Program-made: the position numbers and the translations under genes
The notes under the pieces: generated by a model
Database searches by the model: none
The model's input: only the letters and a program-made list of their open reading frames with translations
Told to the model about the DNA's origin: nothing
Shown here: one piece after another, positions 1-8,647 of the stretch
Position numbering within the stretch: position 1 is the first letter of the stretch
Layout of the letters: each line of letters begins with the position of its first letter
From: a bacterium
GTDB taxonomy: Bacteria; Chloroflexota; Dormibacteria; Aeolococcales; Aeolococcaceae
Direction: 5' to 3'
Length of the DNA stretch: 32,026 nt
NCBI GenBank assembly: GCA_021803465.1
Contig: JAJZLL010000041.1
Coordinates: 58,204-90,229, forward strand

Positions 1-146
1 TGCGTATGTGTACATCAAGTAGGAAGCTCCACTCGGTTACGCCACGAATATGGAGCAGCATGCGATCATATCAGTACAGGTGCGGTGTCTGAGGAAGTCC
101 ACGTCGCTGTCCGTCAGGCCCGAGCAGGCAGAAGGGAAGAAGTCCC
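1..146. other. Leader upstream of cdaA; no gene recognised
   Basis: No convincing gene lies in this edge segment. One frame reads six codons into a TAG at 20-22, which could be the extreme 3' end of an upstream plus-strand gene, but that is too short to judge. Another plus frame stays open to 303 but overlaps cdaA by about 150 bp and gives a protein of unnatural composition. A purine-rich AAGGGA at 132-137 is the likely ribosome binding site for cdaA. I see no clear promoter or riboswitch. Confidence 0.3.
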
Positions 147-995
147 GTGCATGAACTCCTCAGGAATCTCCAGATTTTCCTTGAGAACTTTGGTTGGAGG
201 GATGTCCTCGACATCCTCATGGTTGCTGTCGTGCTGTACTTTCTCCTCCGCCTCATTCGGGATACCCAGGCATTCCAGATTCTTCTTGGACTTGTGGTTA
301 TAGCCCTCATTGGCATCATTGCCCAGGCACTCCAGCTGCGGCTGCTGAGCTTCATCTACGCGAACAGCATACAGGCCATCGTCATCACAGTTGTCATTCT
401 TTTCCAGCCGGAACTGCGCCGTGCGCTCAACCAGATTGGTGGATTCGGTTCCGTTCGGATCCTGAGGCACAGGGAAACGGATCGCATGAAGACGCTCGAG
501 CAGCTTGTCCAGGCGACAGCCCAGCTTCAAGAGAACCGCTGGGGTGCACTCATTGTTCTTGAGCAGACATCTGGACTTGAGACTGTCGTCTCGTCGGGAG
601 TCCGCATTGATGCAACGCTCTCCCGTGATCTTCTCCTCTCCATCTTCTATCCCAATGCTCCACTTCATGATGGAGCTGTCATCATCCGGGACGGACGGAT
701 TCTTGCTGCTGGATGCGTTCTGCCCCTGCCGGAACCGCTCGCCAAGGGCGAGACCCACCGGTACGGCACGCGGCACCGTGCAGCAGTTGGGCTCAGCATG
801 GAGAGTGATGCCATCGTTGTTGTCGTGAGCGAGGAGCGGGGATCACTTGCCATTGCGCGTCGCGGTGAGCTCAGCACCAACCTGAGCCTCGGTGCACTCA
901 GGGAAGCTCTAGAGAGGGAGCTTGCACTCACAAGGCCCAGCAGTGGGCACCATGACCTTCCCGATCCTGCAGATAGGGCGGAGGTGCATCCGTGA
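147..995 (+). CDS. cdaA: Diadenylate cyclase CdaA (c-di-AMP synthase, membrane-bound)
   Basis: Makes cyclic di-AMP from two ATP at the membrane. The protein has 282 residues, close to the usual length for CdaA. The N-terminus holds about three hydrophobic segments between residues 20 and 87, as in CdaA, followed by a coiled linker and the DisA_N cyclase domain. The two diagnostic motifs are intact: D-G-A at 175-177 in the context PLHDGAVII, and R-H-R at 209-211 in GTRHRAAVG. The start is a GTG preceded by AAGGGA about 9 nt upstream; no other start lies before the membrane segment. The stop overlaps the cdaR start by 4 bp (GTGA), so the two are translated together. c-di-AMP usually controls potassium and osmolyte transport and wall homeostasis. 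The identification is secure. Confidence 0.95.
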   Translation: MHELLRNLQIFLENFGWRDVLDILMVAVVLYFLLRLIRDTQAFQILLGLVVIALIGIIAQALQLRLLSFIYANSIQAIVITVVILFQPELRRALNQIGGFGSVRILRHRETDRMKTLEQLVQATAQLQENRWGALIVLEQTSGLETVVSSGVRIDATLSRDLLLSIFYPNAPLHDGAVIIRDGRILAAGCVLPLPEPLAKGETHRYGTRHRAAVGLSMESDAIVVVVSEERGSLAIARRGELSTNLSLGALREALERELALTRPSSGHHDLPDPADRAEVHP

Positions 996-1963
996 AGAAA
1001 GCATTCTCCATATTGAGGAACCACTTCTGGCTCAAGCTCATTGCGCTCATTGTTGCGCTAGTGGGGTGGACAGGTGTCGTGTACTCCGAGAATCCTCCTG
1101 ATGCCATCACACTGAGCGTTGCCGTGCCTCAGCAGGCTTCGCTCCTTCCTGAAGGCTTTGTCCTTGTCCATCCCATACCGAATCTCACCATCTCTGTTCT
1201 TGGGACACGGGACAATGTCCTCGCATTCCACCTGTCGGATCTCACAGTGACTCCGAACTTCTCGCACATCACTTCGTCCGGCATGCATGACATCCCCATA
1301 GACATCGTCAACGGGGATACGCATGTCCAGCTGCAGGGAGTGCCCACCTCAGTGCCTGCTGATGTGGACAAGCTCGTGACGGTATCGCTTCCTGTCGTCG
1401 TCCGGGTGACGAGCGCACCCCCGGCAGGGTACATCGTTCAGCACACTTCAGCAAGCCCTTCATCGGTGTCCGTTTCTCTTCCTCAACGCGATGCTGCCCA
1501 TGCCCAGGCTGTCGTCTCCATCAGCCTCTCCAACATCACCGCATCCGTCCAGCAGGTTGAGGAAGTGGGTATCGTTGACAGGTTAGGTGCAGCCATCCAG
1601 CACGCTGTCTTCACTCCAACCTCAACCACAGTGAGCGTTGCCATGGCTGCAACAACTACATCACGCGTGAGCGCAGTTGTACCCACCCTTGCAGGTGTCG
1701 TTGCGAACGGCTATGAAATCTCAGGCATCATAGTCAATCCGCAGATTGTGACATTGAGCGGTTCACAGGCTGATCTTGCGCACCTCAGTGAGGTACATAC
1801 GGGGATCGTTGATGTCAATGGACTAAGCTCGACAACCCAGGTCACTGTACCCCTCACACTTCCCAGTGGTGTGAGCTCTTCATCCGGATCAGTGCAGGTC
1901 CAGGTCACTGTCCAGCAGATTCCTGCACAGAGCTCCTCCCCATCGCCTTCCGCGAGTCCGTAG
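992..1963 (+). CDS. cdaR: CdaR, YbbR-domain regulator of CdaA
   Basis: An extracytoplasmic partner that modulates CdaA activity in Firmicutes. The protein has 323 residues: one N-terminal membrane anchor at about residues 11-31 (FWLKLIALIVALVGW), then serine-, threonine- and valine-rich beta repeats typical of YbbR domains to about residue 310, and a low-complexity Ser/Pro tail. The short N-terminal stretch is positively charged, consistent with an extracellular C-terminal region. It starts with GTG inside the cdaA stop, so it is coupled to cdaA. Position next to cdaA supports the assignment more than any single residue, because YbbR domains have no catalytic motif. In Firmicutes glmM usually follows; here glmS follows 53 bp downstream from its own promoter-like site. 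Confidence 0.88.
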   Translation: MKKAFSILRNHFWLKLIALIVALVGWTGVVYSENPPDAITLSVAVPQQASLLPEGFVLVHPIPNLTISVLGTRDNVLAFHLSDLTVTPNFSHITSSGMHDIPIDIVNGDTHVQLQGVPTSVPADVDKLVTVSLPVVVRVTSAPPAGYIVQHTSASPSSVSVSLPQRDAAHAQAVVSISLSNITASVQQVEEVGIVDRLGAAIQHAVFTPTSTTVSVAMAATTTSRVSAVVPTLAGVVANGYEISGIIVNPQIVTLSGSQADLAHLSEVHTGIVDVNGLSSTTQVTVPLTLPSGVSSSSGSVQVQVTVQQIPAQSSSPSPSASP

Positions 1964-2004
1964 GAAGGTTTGCTGGCGGGTAACTCATACCCCGATGCAC
2001 ACGT

Positions 2005-2010
2005 TACACT
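2005..2010 (+). promoter_or_regulatory. Candidate -10 element of glmS (leaderless type)
   Basis: TACACT ends 6 nt before the glmS ATG at 2017. There is no Shine-Dalgarno sequence between it and the ATG and no -35 hexamer at normal spacing. A start of transcription about 7 nt after the hexamer would fall on the ATG itself. A small dyad, GGGTA-N5-TACCC, lies at 1978-1992 just upstream. Confidence 0.45.
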
Positions 2011-2016
2011 GACATC

Positions 2017-3870
2017 ATGTGTGGAATCATCGGTTACTCAGGTGGAAGAAGCGCTACCAGGGTTGTTCTCGAGAGTCTCGAGCGGCTCGAATATCGGGGA
2101 TATGATTCTGCGGGCCTTGCAGTCCTTGAGCAGGCTACACCGGACACCATCACCATCGTGAAGAGCGATGGCAAGGTGCAGGAACTCGTGTCAGCGCTGG
2201 ATCTCCAGGGCATGCCCACTGGACACACTGCGATTGGCCACACACGGTGGGCCACGCATGGTAAGCCATCCGTTGAGAACGCCCATCCGCACTGTGACTG
2301 CACGGGGACGATCTCCGTCATTCACAACGGCATCATTGAGAACTTCCGGGACCTCCGCATTGAGCTTGCTGCCAAGGGGCATACCTTCGTGAGCGATACC
2401 GACAGCGAAGTGCTCACGCATCTCATTGAGGATGCCTACCATGGAAAGACGACCCTAGCGGAAGCAGTGCGCAAGGCACTCCTGCGCGTTGAGGGAGCCT
2501 ACGCAATTGTGGTTGTCAGTGCAAGGGAACCCAATACCCTTGTTGGTGCACGGCTCAACGCTCCACTTGTGCTTGGGAAGGGAGAGAACGAGGTCATCAT
2601 CAGCAGTGACATCACTGCACTCCTTCCATACACGAATTCTGTGGTCATCCTTGGTGACGAGGAGCTTGTGGAGGTGCACGGTGCCGACTATACAGTCCGT
2701 TCCGTTGCCACGAACGCTCCAGTGACACCGGAAGTGGTGGAAGTGACATGGGACACGGAACAGGTGCAGCGTGGAGGATATCCCCACTTCATGCTCAAGG
2801 AGATTTTCGAGCAGCCCGATGCGCTGCGCAATGCGCTTCGTGACCGTGTCCAGCATGACGGGACCATAGTTCTGCAGGACATGCCAGCTCGGCTCACGGA
2901 TCCAGGCCAGCCTGTTTCCGAGGTCGTCATTGTTGCCTGTGGCTCTGCGCTCTATGCAGGGATGATGGCCCGGTATGCTCTGGAGCAGCACACGGACATC
3001 CCCGTACGGGTTGAAGTGGCGAGCGAATTCCGGTATTACCATGGAAAGGTGGGGCCGGATACTGTGGTGCTCGCAGTGTCCCAGTCTGGCGAGACAGCGG
3101 ATACGCTCGCAGCACTGCATGAGGCGCACCGGTGCGGAGCCACTGTCGTTGCCATCACGAACGTGGTCGGGAGCGCGATAGCGCGTGCTGCCGATGGTGT
3201 GATCATGATGCAGGCAGGACCGGAAATCGGGGTTGCAGCTACGAAGACCTTCATCACCCAGGAAGCCTGCGGCCTGCTCTTTGGTCTCTGGCTCGCCCGT
3301 GAGCGGGGGGAGCTTGCACCTGAGCGTGCCAGGAAATGGGGGCGCGAGCTCCTTGCAGTGCCGGACGCCATCGAGAAGGCGCTAGGTGTCGAGCCACAGG
3401 TCATCATGCTCGCGAAGGAGCTATCGCATGTGCAAAGTGCGCTTTACATAGCACGGGGCATGGATGTCCTTCTCGCCCTTGAGGGTGCATTGAAACTCAA
3501 GGAGGTCTCCTATATCCATGCGGAGGCATATCCCGCTGGGGAACTCAAGCATGGACCCATAGCCCTCCTTTCCGCAGATGTGCCCATCATTGCCATTGCA
3601 GCCCAGGAGGCTACATTCAGCAAGATGGTGAGCAACATCCAGGAAGTGGTCGCCCGTGATGCGCCAGTCATCGCACTGCTTCCCGATGGCATGGAATCCA
3701 TACCAGGAGTTCCAGATTCATCCATCATCCGGTTTCCTGCTGTCAACCCATATCTCGCTCCCCTGGTTGCTGTCGTGCCACTCCAGCTCCTTGCATACCA
3801 TCTCGCAGTGGAACGGGGCTGCAATGTCGACCAGCCACGGAATCTCGCAAAGTCGGTGACTGTGGAATGA
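2017..3870 (+). CDS. glmS: Glutamine--fructose-6-phosphate aminotransferase (isomerizing)
   Basis: Converts fructose-6-phosphate and glutamine to glucosamine-6-phosphate, the first step towards UDP-GlcNAc for peptidoglycan. The protein has 617 residues, a full-length family member. The N-terminal class II glutaminase domain begins MCGIIGYSG with the nucleophile Cys2 exposed after Met removal, and continues with GHTRWATHG and HNGIIENF. Two SIS sugar-isomerase domains follow, with SQSGETADT at 355-363 and the conserved AEAYPAGELKHGP segment near 500. The C-terminus PRNLAKSVTVE is the classic synthase ending. The ATG is fixed by the need for Cys2. The stop overlaps the next gene by 4 bp (ATGA). 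No glmS ribozyme can be seen, and the 53-bp gap to cdaR is too short to hold one. Confidence 0.97.
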   Translation: MCGIIGYSGGRSATRVVLESLERLEYRGYDSAGLAVLEQATPDTITIVKSDGKVQELVSALDLQGMPTGHTAIGHTRWATHGKPSVENAHPHCDCTGTISVIHNGIIENFRDLRIELAAKGHTFVSDTDSEVLTHLIEDAYHGKTTLAEAVRKALLRVEGAYAIVVVSAREPNTLVGARLNAPLVLGKGENEVIISSDITALLPYTNSVVILGDEELVEVHGADYTVRSVATNAPVTPEVVEVTWDTEQVQRGGYPHFMLKEIFEQPDALRNALRDRVQHDGTIVLQDMPARLTDPGQPVSEVVIVACGSALYAGMMARYALEQHTDIPVRVEVASEFRYYHGKVGPDTVVLAVSQSGETADTLAALHEAHRCGATVVAITNVVGSAIARAADGVIMMQAGPEIGVAATKTFITQEACGLLFGLWLARERGELAPERARKWGRELLAVPDAIEKALGVEPQVIMLAKELSHVQSALYIARGMDVLLALEGALKLKEVSYIHAEAYPAGELKHGPIALLSADVPIIAIAAQEATFSKMVSNIQEVVARDAPVIALLPDGMESIPGVPDSSIIRFPAVNPYLAPLVAVVPLQLLAYHLAVERGCNVDQPRNLAKSVTVE

Positions 3871-5171
3871 CGGGGGAGAGGGATCGCACATTCCGCGATG
3901 CCCACCCGGACCAGGCAGTTGGCATCGACACGGTTTCCGTTGCACGTGTTGCCCGCCTTCTTGCCGCGAAGCCACGGTTTGCGGACAGGGTGTTCTCCCG
4001 TGAGGAGCAGGAGTACTGCGCAGGCCATCCAGAGCGCTTCGCAGCCCGATGGGCAGCAAAGGAGGCTGTCCGCAAGGTATTTGGGGCAAGGCAGACTGAG
4101 GATTTGCCAGCGTTTCACGAGATCACAGTGGAGCGCACTGCTGAGGGAGCACCGTACATTGCCATCAGGGGCAACCGTCAGCCGTTCGCACTGTCACTCA
4201 GTCATTCGGAGGAAGCGGCAATCGCTGTCGTTGTTGATGTCGCGTACCAGGGAGAAGAGACCTGGTGGAGTGGCATGGATCTTCCTGCTGAGTTCAGCCT
4301 GCCACCGCGCGATGGAGAAGCGCACAAGGGGACCTTTGGTCTGACACTCGTCATTGGGGGGTCCTGGGAGTTCCAGGGTGCTCCGATGCTTGCTGCCCTT
4401 GCAGCAGGGCGCTCAGGAAGCGGTCTTGTGCGGCTCTGCGTGCCGGAGGGAATTGTTGGACGGATCGCATCATGGGCGCTAGAGGTCATGATCGCGCCGC
4501 TTCCCGATGGTCACCGTGGCATCCTCACGGGGGATGGCATTGCTCTTGTGAGGGAGCGGTATCTGGAGAAGGCGGATGCGCTTGTCATTGGCATGGGAGC
4601 TGGCCGTGAGGATGCTGTTGTCGAGTGCGTTGCGGGCCTTCTTGCATCCGAACTCCGCATTCCGCTAGTCATTGATGCGGATGCCCTTGATGTCTTCGCC
4701 CACAGCATTTCCCACGCGCAGCATAAGGAGAAACCATGCCAGGTTATCATCACACCCCATCCTGGCGAGATGGCAAGAATGCTCGGATGCACTGTAGCTG
4801 AAGTGCAGGAACATCGTGAGGAGATGGCCCATGAGGCATCCGCCAGGTTCTGCTGCATCACTGTGCTGAAGGGTGCGAACACGGTCATAACCCATCCGGA
4901 TGGAAGAGTGTACACATCGCCGTATGCGGTTCCCGCACTTGCAACAGGGGGCTCAGGCGACGTGCTTGCAGGAATCATCGGGTCGCTTCTTGCCCAGGGG
5001 ACGGAGCCGTTTAGTGCTGCTGTGAGCAGTGTGGTCATCCATGCTGAGGCAGGGCTCGCGGTTACTCGCCACCGGGGAGAGGCAGGAATCCTTGCACGTG
5101 ACATCATCGAGTCGCTTCCGGAAGTCATTGGAGCACTCCGGCATGCTGGACCGTACCTGACGCATGGCTGA
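3867..5171 (+). CDS. acpS-nnrD: Fusion of holo-ACP synthase (AcpS) and ADP/ATP-dependent NAD(P)H-hydrate dehydratase (NnrD)
   Basis: A two-domain protein of 434 residues. Residues about 17-127 resemble AcpS, which transfers phosphopantetheine from CoA to acyl carrier protein: VGIDTVSVARV with the metal-binding Asp21, RWAAKEAVRKVFG with Glu66, and SLSHSEEAAIAVVV near the end. Residues about 150-434 resemble NnrD, which repairs hydrated NAD(P)H: LVIGGSWEFQGAP at 161-173, GMGAG at 242-246, IDADALD at 269-275, ITPHPGEMARML at 295-306 and GGSGDVLAG at 361-369 with the catalytic Asp365. The usual partner of NnrD, the NnrE epimerase domain, is absent from this polypeptide. The gene starts in the glmS stop (ATGA) and overlaps alr by 8 bp. 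The domain calls are secure; the physiological reason for the fusion is unknown. Confidence 0.9.
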   Translation: MTGERDRTFRDAHPDQAVGIDTVSVARVARLLAAKPRFADRVFSREEQEYCAGHPERFAARWAAKEAVRKVFGARQTEDLPAFHEITVERTAEGAPYIAIRGNRQPFALSLSHSEEAAIAVVVDVAYQGEETWWSGMDLPAEFSLPPRDGEAHKGTFGLTLVIGGSWEFQGAPMLAALAAGRSGSGLVRLCVPEGIVGRIASWALEVMIAPLPDGHRGILTGDGIALVRERYLEKADALVIGMGAGREDAVVECVAGLLASELRIPLVIDADALDVFAHSISHAQHKEKPCQVIITPHPGEMARMLGCTVAEVQEHREEMAHEASARFCCITVLKGANTVITHPDGRVYTSPYAVPALATGGSGDVLAGIIGSLLAQGTEPFSAAVSSVVIHAEAGLAVTRHRGEAGILARDIIESLPEVIGALRHAGPYLTHG

Positions 5172-6315
5172 ACAAAACGGCCCTCCGATGAAGTGGGCAT
5201 CAGTGAACCTCGGACAGCTGACGAACAATGCTGCCCAGCTCGTGCGAAAAGTCGGCCAGAAGACAGCTGTCATGGCAATGGTCAAGGCAAACGGATATGG
5301 CCATGGTGTGGAAGCTGTGGCTCAGGCTGCGGCCGCAGGAGGATGTTCATGGTTTGGTGTCTCTTCTCCTGAGGAGGCTCTGGAGCTCAGGACGCTCGGC
5401 CGCAGGGAAAGGATTCTCAACGTGGGATGGACCCATCCTGACCACATCGCATCGCTCATCATGGAACAGGTTGACATGACTGTGAGCGATGTGCCGTTTC
5501 TCGAACGGGTCATTGCTGTTGCACGGAGTGGGAAGCGGGGAAGGGCACGGGTTCATGTGAAGTTTGACACGGGCATGTCGCGCTTTGGCATTCTTGCAGC
5601 CGAGTGCACCGACATACTGGACCTTCTCAGGAATGCGCAGGACGCAGTCGAATGTGCTGGCCTCTTCACCCACTTCGCAGATGCGGACGCACCATTCGAT
5701 GCGTTTTCGCATGCTCAGCATGCAGCCTTCATGGAACGTATCGATCCCTTCCAGGACGAGTTTCCCGATGCGCTCGTGCACTGCGCGAACAGTGCTGCAC
5801 TTCTCCGGTACCCTGAGTTCCATCACGGCATCGTCCGTCCAGGGATTGCGCTCTATGGATATCCGCCTGTTGCGACAGAGCTGGATCTCAGGCCAGTCAT
5901 GTCGATGCATGCGCTTGTCACGAGGGTGAAGGACATTCCCAGGGGAGCAGCTGTCGGATATGGGAGAACGTGGATGGCAACCCGCACGACACGTGTCGCT
6001 ACTGTTGCATGCGGGTATGCGGATGGTGTGCACAGGCTCCAGTCAAATGCGGGCTTCGTGGTCATTGGCACCACACCGTGCCCCATCATTGGCCGTGTGA
6101 GCATGGATCAACTCACGTGTGACATCTCCGGGGCCAGTGATATACATCCGGGAGATGCTGCATGGATATTCGGGGATGAATCCACTGGGACAGTGCGAGC
6201 GGACCAGGTTGCAGCACGTGTGGGCACCATTCCCTATGAGGTGCTGTGCGCTGTTGCGCCCCGCGTACCCCGCACGTACGCTTCTTCCACTGACTGCGCT
6301 CGTGGCCCGCAGTAA
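5164..6315 (+). CDS. alr: Alanine racemase
   Basis: PLP enzyme interconverting L- and D-alanine, supplying D-Ala for peptidoglycan. The protein has 383 residues, normal for the family. The PLP lysine is Lys41 in AMVKANGYGHG, the substrate and phosphate region includes KFDTGMSRFG at 133-142, and the second catalytic residue is Tyr285 in ACGYADGVHR. CPIIGRVSMDQ at 306-316 is also typical. The ATG overlaps the preceding gene by 8 bp, so translation is probably coupled within the glmS operon. The last ten residues or so are non-conserved. The gene ends 51 bp before the convergent CHAP gene, and I see no strong hairpin terminator there. Confidence 0.95.
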   Translation: MAEQNGPPMKWASVNLGQLTNNAAQLVRKVGQKTAVMAMVKANGYGHGVEAVAQAAAAGGCSWFGVSSPEEALELRTLGRRERILNVGWTHPDHIASLIMEQVDMTVSDVPFLERVIAVARSGKRGRARVHVKFDTGMSRFGILAAECTDILDLLRNAQDAVECAGLFTHFADADAPFDAFSHAQHAAFMERIDPFQDEFPDALVHCANSAALLRYPEFHHGIVRPGIALYGYPPVATELDLRPVMSMHALVTRVKDIPRGAAVGYGRTWMATRTTRVATVACGYADGVHRLQSNAGFVVIGTTPCPIIGRVSMDQLTCDISGASDIHPGDAAWIFGDESTGTVRADQVAARVGTIPYEVLCAVAPRVPRTYASSTDCARGPQ

Positions 6316-6366
6316 TCTGGGACACCAGGACACGAAGGCGGGAGCAGTGCCTCGTTCGCAGGGCTG

Positions 6367-7338
6367 CTACTTGCTGTAGATGAAGCCTTGAATGCCAGAA
6401 GAATCTCCTGGAAGGATGCGTGTGTCAACCCGGTCCCATGCGCCGAAGTTCATCTCCGAGAGCATGAAGTATCCGCCAGGGAGGACTGACTCGACATAGC
6501 CAACATGGCCCACATATCCTGCACCATCGCCTCCTGGCCAGAAGACGACAACTGCTCCCACCTGAGGAACATGCCCTTCCGGGAATCCCATGGCTGCAGC
6601 AGCTGCATACCACTGGTCCGCATTGCCAAACCATGGAATATATCTGCGCTGCGCCACATACCAGGTGCACTCTCCAAAGCTGAAGTGGTCACCACCATGC
6701 GCACCCGAGAATGCGCTGTAATTCACGGGAGGTGCGACATACTGGGCCCGCGCGTTCTCCTGCGCAAGCTCTCCCTGGAGGACGCTTGCCTGCTTGAATT
6801 CTGCAGAGATCTGTCTCTTCTCGTTCGCAACCTGCTGCTGATCCTGGACAAGTGTCTGGTGGAGCTGTTCGACTTCCTGGACGAAATGCTGGTCGCCCTG
6901 TACCTGGTTGAGGGCATTCTGGAAGTTGTTCGCAGCAAGAAGCGCAGTGAGGAGGCCAGTGTTGTTTGTTGTCTCGTACGTCTGCCTGATGAGGGTTGCA
7001 AGCTGGGCCTGTGTCTGGGCTATGGCCGCTGTGTTCGCGTCCTCCTGGCTCACGAGTTCCTTGAGCTTCGCATTGAGACTCGAGAGATCCGCCTGGGCAG
7101 ATGTGAGCTTCTCCTGGGTCGTCTGGCCAGGAAGTGACGGAGTGGATGATGTCTGGGTATTTGCAGCAGGCGTGGCAGTGGCGACAAGGAGGTTATGCCC
7201 ATTGCCAGTAGCGAGCTGGACTGGCCCGCCTGATGCCACAGGCGTGGCATGTGTAGTCGCGAGCGGTACTGCAGACAGCAGGCCTGCGAGAACTGCAATG
7301 CTGACTCCGTAACGGACAGCGCGTGCGCGTCGTTTCAT
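6367..7338 (-). CDS. Secreted coiled-coil CHAP-domain peptidoglycan hydrolase
   Basis: Probably a cell-wall amidase or endopeptidase acting outside the membrane. The protein has 323 residues: a signal peptide (MKRRARAVRYGV followed by a hydrophobic stretch to about residue 28), a Thr/Ala-rich linker, a glutamine- and leucine-rich coiled coil at about 75-197, and a C-terminal CHAP domain. The catalytic residues are visible as Cys224 in FGECTWYVAQ and His278 in GHVGYVES, with a third polar position in SEMNFG. This PcsB/CwlO-like architecture is typical of hydrolases whose coiled coil is gated by a membrane complex such as FtsEX. I chose the ATG at 7338 because AAGGGGGG at 7350-7357 precedes it by 11 nt; a TTG at 7365 would put the ribosome binding site inside the gene. 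The 221-bp gap to the divergent tsaE shows no clear promoter. Confidence 0.87.
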   Translation of the reverse strand: MKRRARAVRYGVSIAVLAGLLSAVPLATTHATPVASGGPVQLATGNGHNLLVATATPAANTQTSSTPSLPGQTTQEKLTSAQADLSSLNAKLKELVSQEDANTAAIAQTQAQLATLIRQTYETTNNTGLLTALLAANNFQNALNQVQGDQHFVQEVEQLHQTLVQDQQQVANEKRQISAEFKQASVLQGELAQENARAQYVAPPVNYSAFSGAHGGDHFSFGECTWYVAQRRYIPWFGNADQWYAAAAAMGFPEGHVPQVGAVVVFWPGGDGAGYVGHVGYVESVLPGGYFMLSEMNFGAWDRVDTRILPGDSSGIQGFIYSK

Positions 7339-7559
7339 TGACGGAGTGTCCCCCCTTGTGTGCAACTGTCACGAGATGTTGAGTGTGTCATATGCATCGG
7401 TGATGGTGTGCCCCTACTCCAGCCACCATACATGGTCGCCCTCCTGAAAAGCAAATCCGAGATGGGAAGCGGTATGCGGCAGGATTCATGTGGCCTGTAG
7501 CATGATACGGTTGGGGAGAGCGTACAACAGTCATCGGAAGAGATGGGAATGGAAGCAGC

Positions 7560-8021
7560 ATGGTTACCGTTCTGACACATTCGCCCGAGGAGACGGAGTC
7601 ATTCGGCTCCCGTCTTGCAGCACAGCTTGCTCGTGGAGACATCCTTGCACTCAATGGGCCACTGGGTGCGGGAAAGACCTGTCTTGTGCGGGGACTTGCA
7701 CGTGGTCTCGGACATGATCCACTCCGGGTTCGGAGTCCCACCTTCGTGCTCCACCATGTTTACCGGGAAGGACGGCTTCCTCTCCATCACCTTGATCTCT
7801 ACAGGCTCGGAAAGGGAGCGCACACTGACGAGTTTGACCTGGATCTTCTTGCTGGGGATGGCGTTGTCGCCATGGAGTGGGCATCCCTTTCAGCAGATGC
7901 AGCTCTTCCTGGAATGATTGTGCTTGAACTGCGCCCTCTTGAGGGAGACAGCCGGGAGATCCGGCTCCACGATGACGTGCCAGACCGGGTGCGAAAGGTT
8001 GCAGGGGAGTGGACAGCATGA
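7560..8021 (+). CDS. tsaE: tRNA threonylcarbamoyladenosine biosynthesis ATPase TsaE
   Basis: ATPase of the t6A37 machinery, which resets the TsaB-TsaD complex between catalytic cycles. The protein has 153 residues, usual for TsaE. The Walker A motif GPLGAGKT is at 33-40, HLDLYRL at 77-83 (typical of the family) and AMEWA at 104-108. The ATG follows GGAAG by a few nucleotides, whereas two other nearby ATGs are out of frame. It overlaps tsaB by 4 bp (ATGA), the first of three such overlaps in this operon. Confidence 0.94.
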   Translation: MVTVLTHSPEETESFGSRLAAQLARGDILALNGPLGAGKTCLVRGLARGLGHDPLRVRSPTFVLHHVYREGRLPLHHLDLYRLGKGAHTDEFDLDLLAGDGVVAMEWASLSADAALPGMIVLELRPLEGDSREIRLHDDVPDRVRKVAGEWTA

Positions 8022-8647
8022 GCGTTCTCGTCTGCGATGCTTCCCAGCGCCACAGGTTCACCCTTCTTCTCGCATCAGAGGAGGGTGAGCTCCTGTGGCA
8101 GGCGCCTCCGACAACTGATGGCCGGCTTGGCTCGAGTGGAGGTGCGCTCGAGGCGCTCCATGCGCACGGACTCGAAGGGTGTACAGCATGCATTGCGACA
8201 GACGGCCCTGGATCCTATACGGGGCTTCGGGCAGCTCTCTCTGTTGTGGGAGGGATTGCCCATGTGCGGAACCTTCCCATCCACCTCATGGGTGCGCTCA
8301 TTCCTCCTGTGATCTTCCTGGGTGCAGGAGTGTCTCCCGTGTGGAGCATGTGCGATGCTGGCCGCTCTGGCTGCTATCTTGGCGCGTATGTCTGGGATGG
8401 AACAGCAGTGGTCTGCGCTGAGGATCCTGTCCGCACAGAGCCGGGAGAGGGCATGGAGCGCACGGGCGGCATTTATGCTGCATACCGGGATGATCCCGTC
8501 TGCAGCATAGGGGCAATGAATGGCGGCTGTGATCCTGCACTTGCGCTTGCTGGCGCTGTGCCTGCTGCACTCGCGGGCAGGCCAGTGGAGCTTGCATCCG
8601 TCCAGCTCACATATGCAGTCCCATCAGTGAAGGAGCACGCGGGATGA
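8018..8647 (+). CDS. tsaB: tRNA threonylcarbamoyladenosine biosynthesis protein TsaB
   Basis: An inactive ASKHA-fold paralogue of TsaD that dimerises with it and is needed for t6A37 formation on ANN-decoding tRNAs. The protein has 209 residues. The N-terminal VLVCDAS replaces the usual IDTS segment, and the signature DGPGSYTGLR is at 62-71. The second half is poorly conserved, as in most TsaB proteins. A GTG three codons upstream is possible, but the ATG at 8018 gives the exact ATGA overlap with tsaE. It also overlaps rimI by 4 bp. Confidence 0.92.
   Translation: MSVLVCDASQRHRFTLLLASEEGELLWQAPPTTDGRLGSSGGALEALHAHGLEGCTACIATDGPGSYTGLRAALSVVGGIAHVRNLPIHLMGALIPPVIFLGAGVSPVWSMCDAGRSGCYLGAYVWDGTAVVCAEDPVRTEPGEGMERTGGIYAAYRDDPVCSIGAMNGGCDPALALAGAVPAALAGRPVELASVQLTYAVPSVKEHAG

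Noticed and set aside
85..146. GAGGAAGTCC upstream of cdaA, slightly like the GAGGAAAGTCC of RNase P RNA
   Set aside because: One base is missing and only about 60 bp remain before cdaA, far too short for RNase P RNA.
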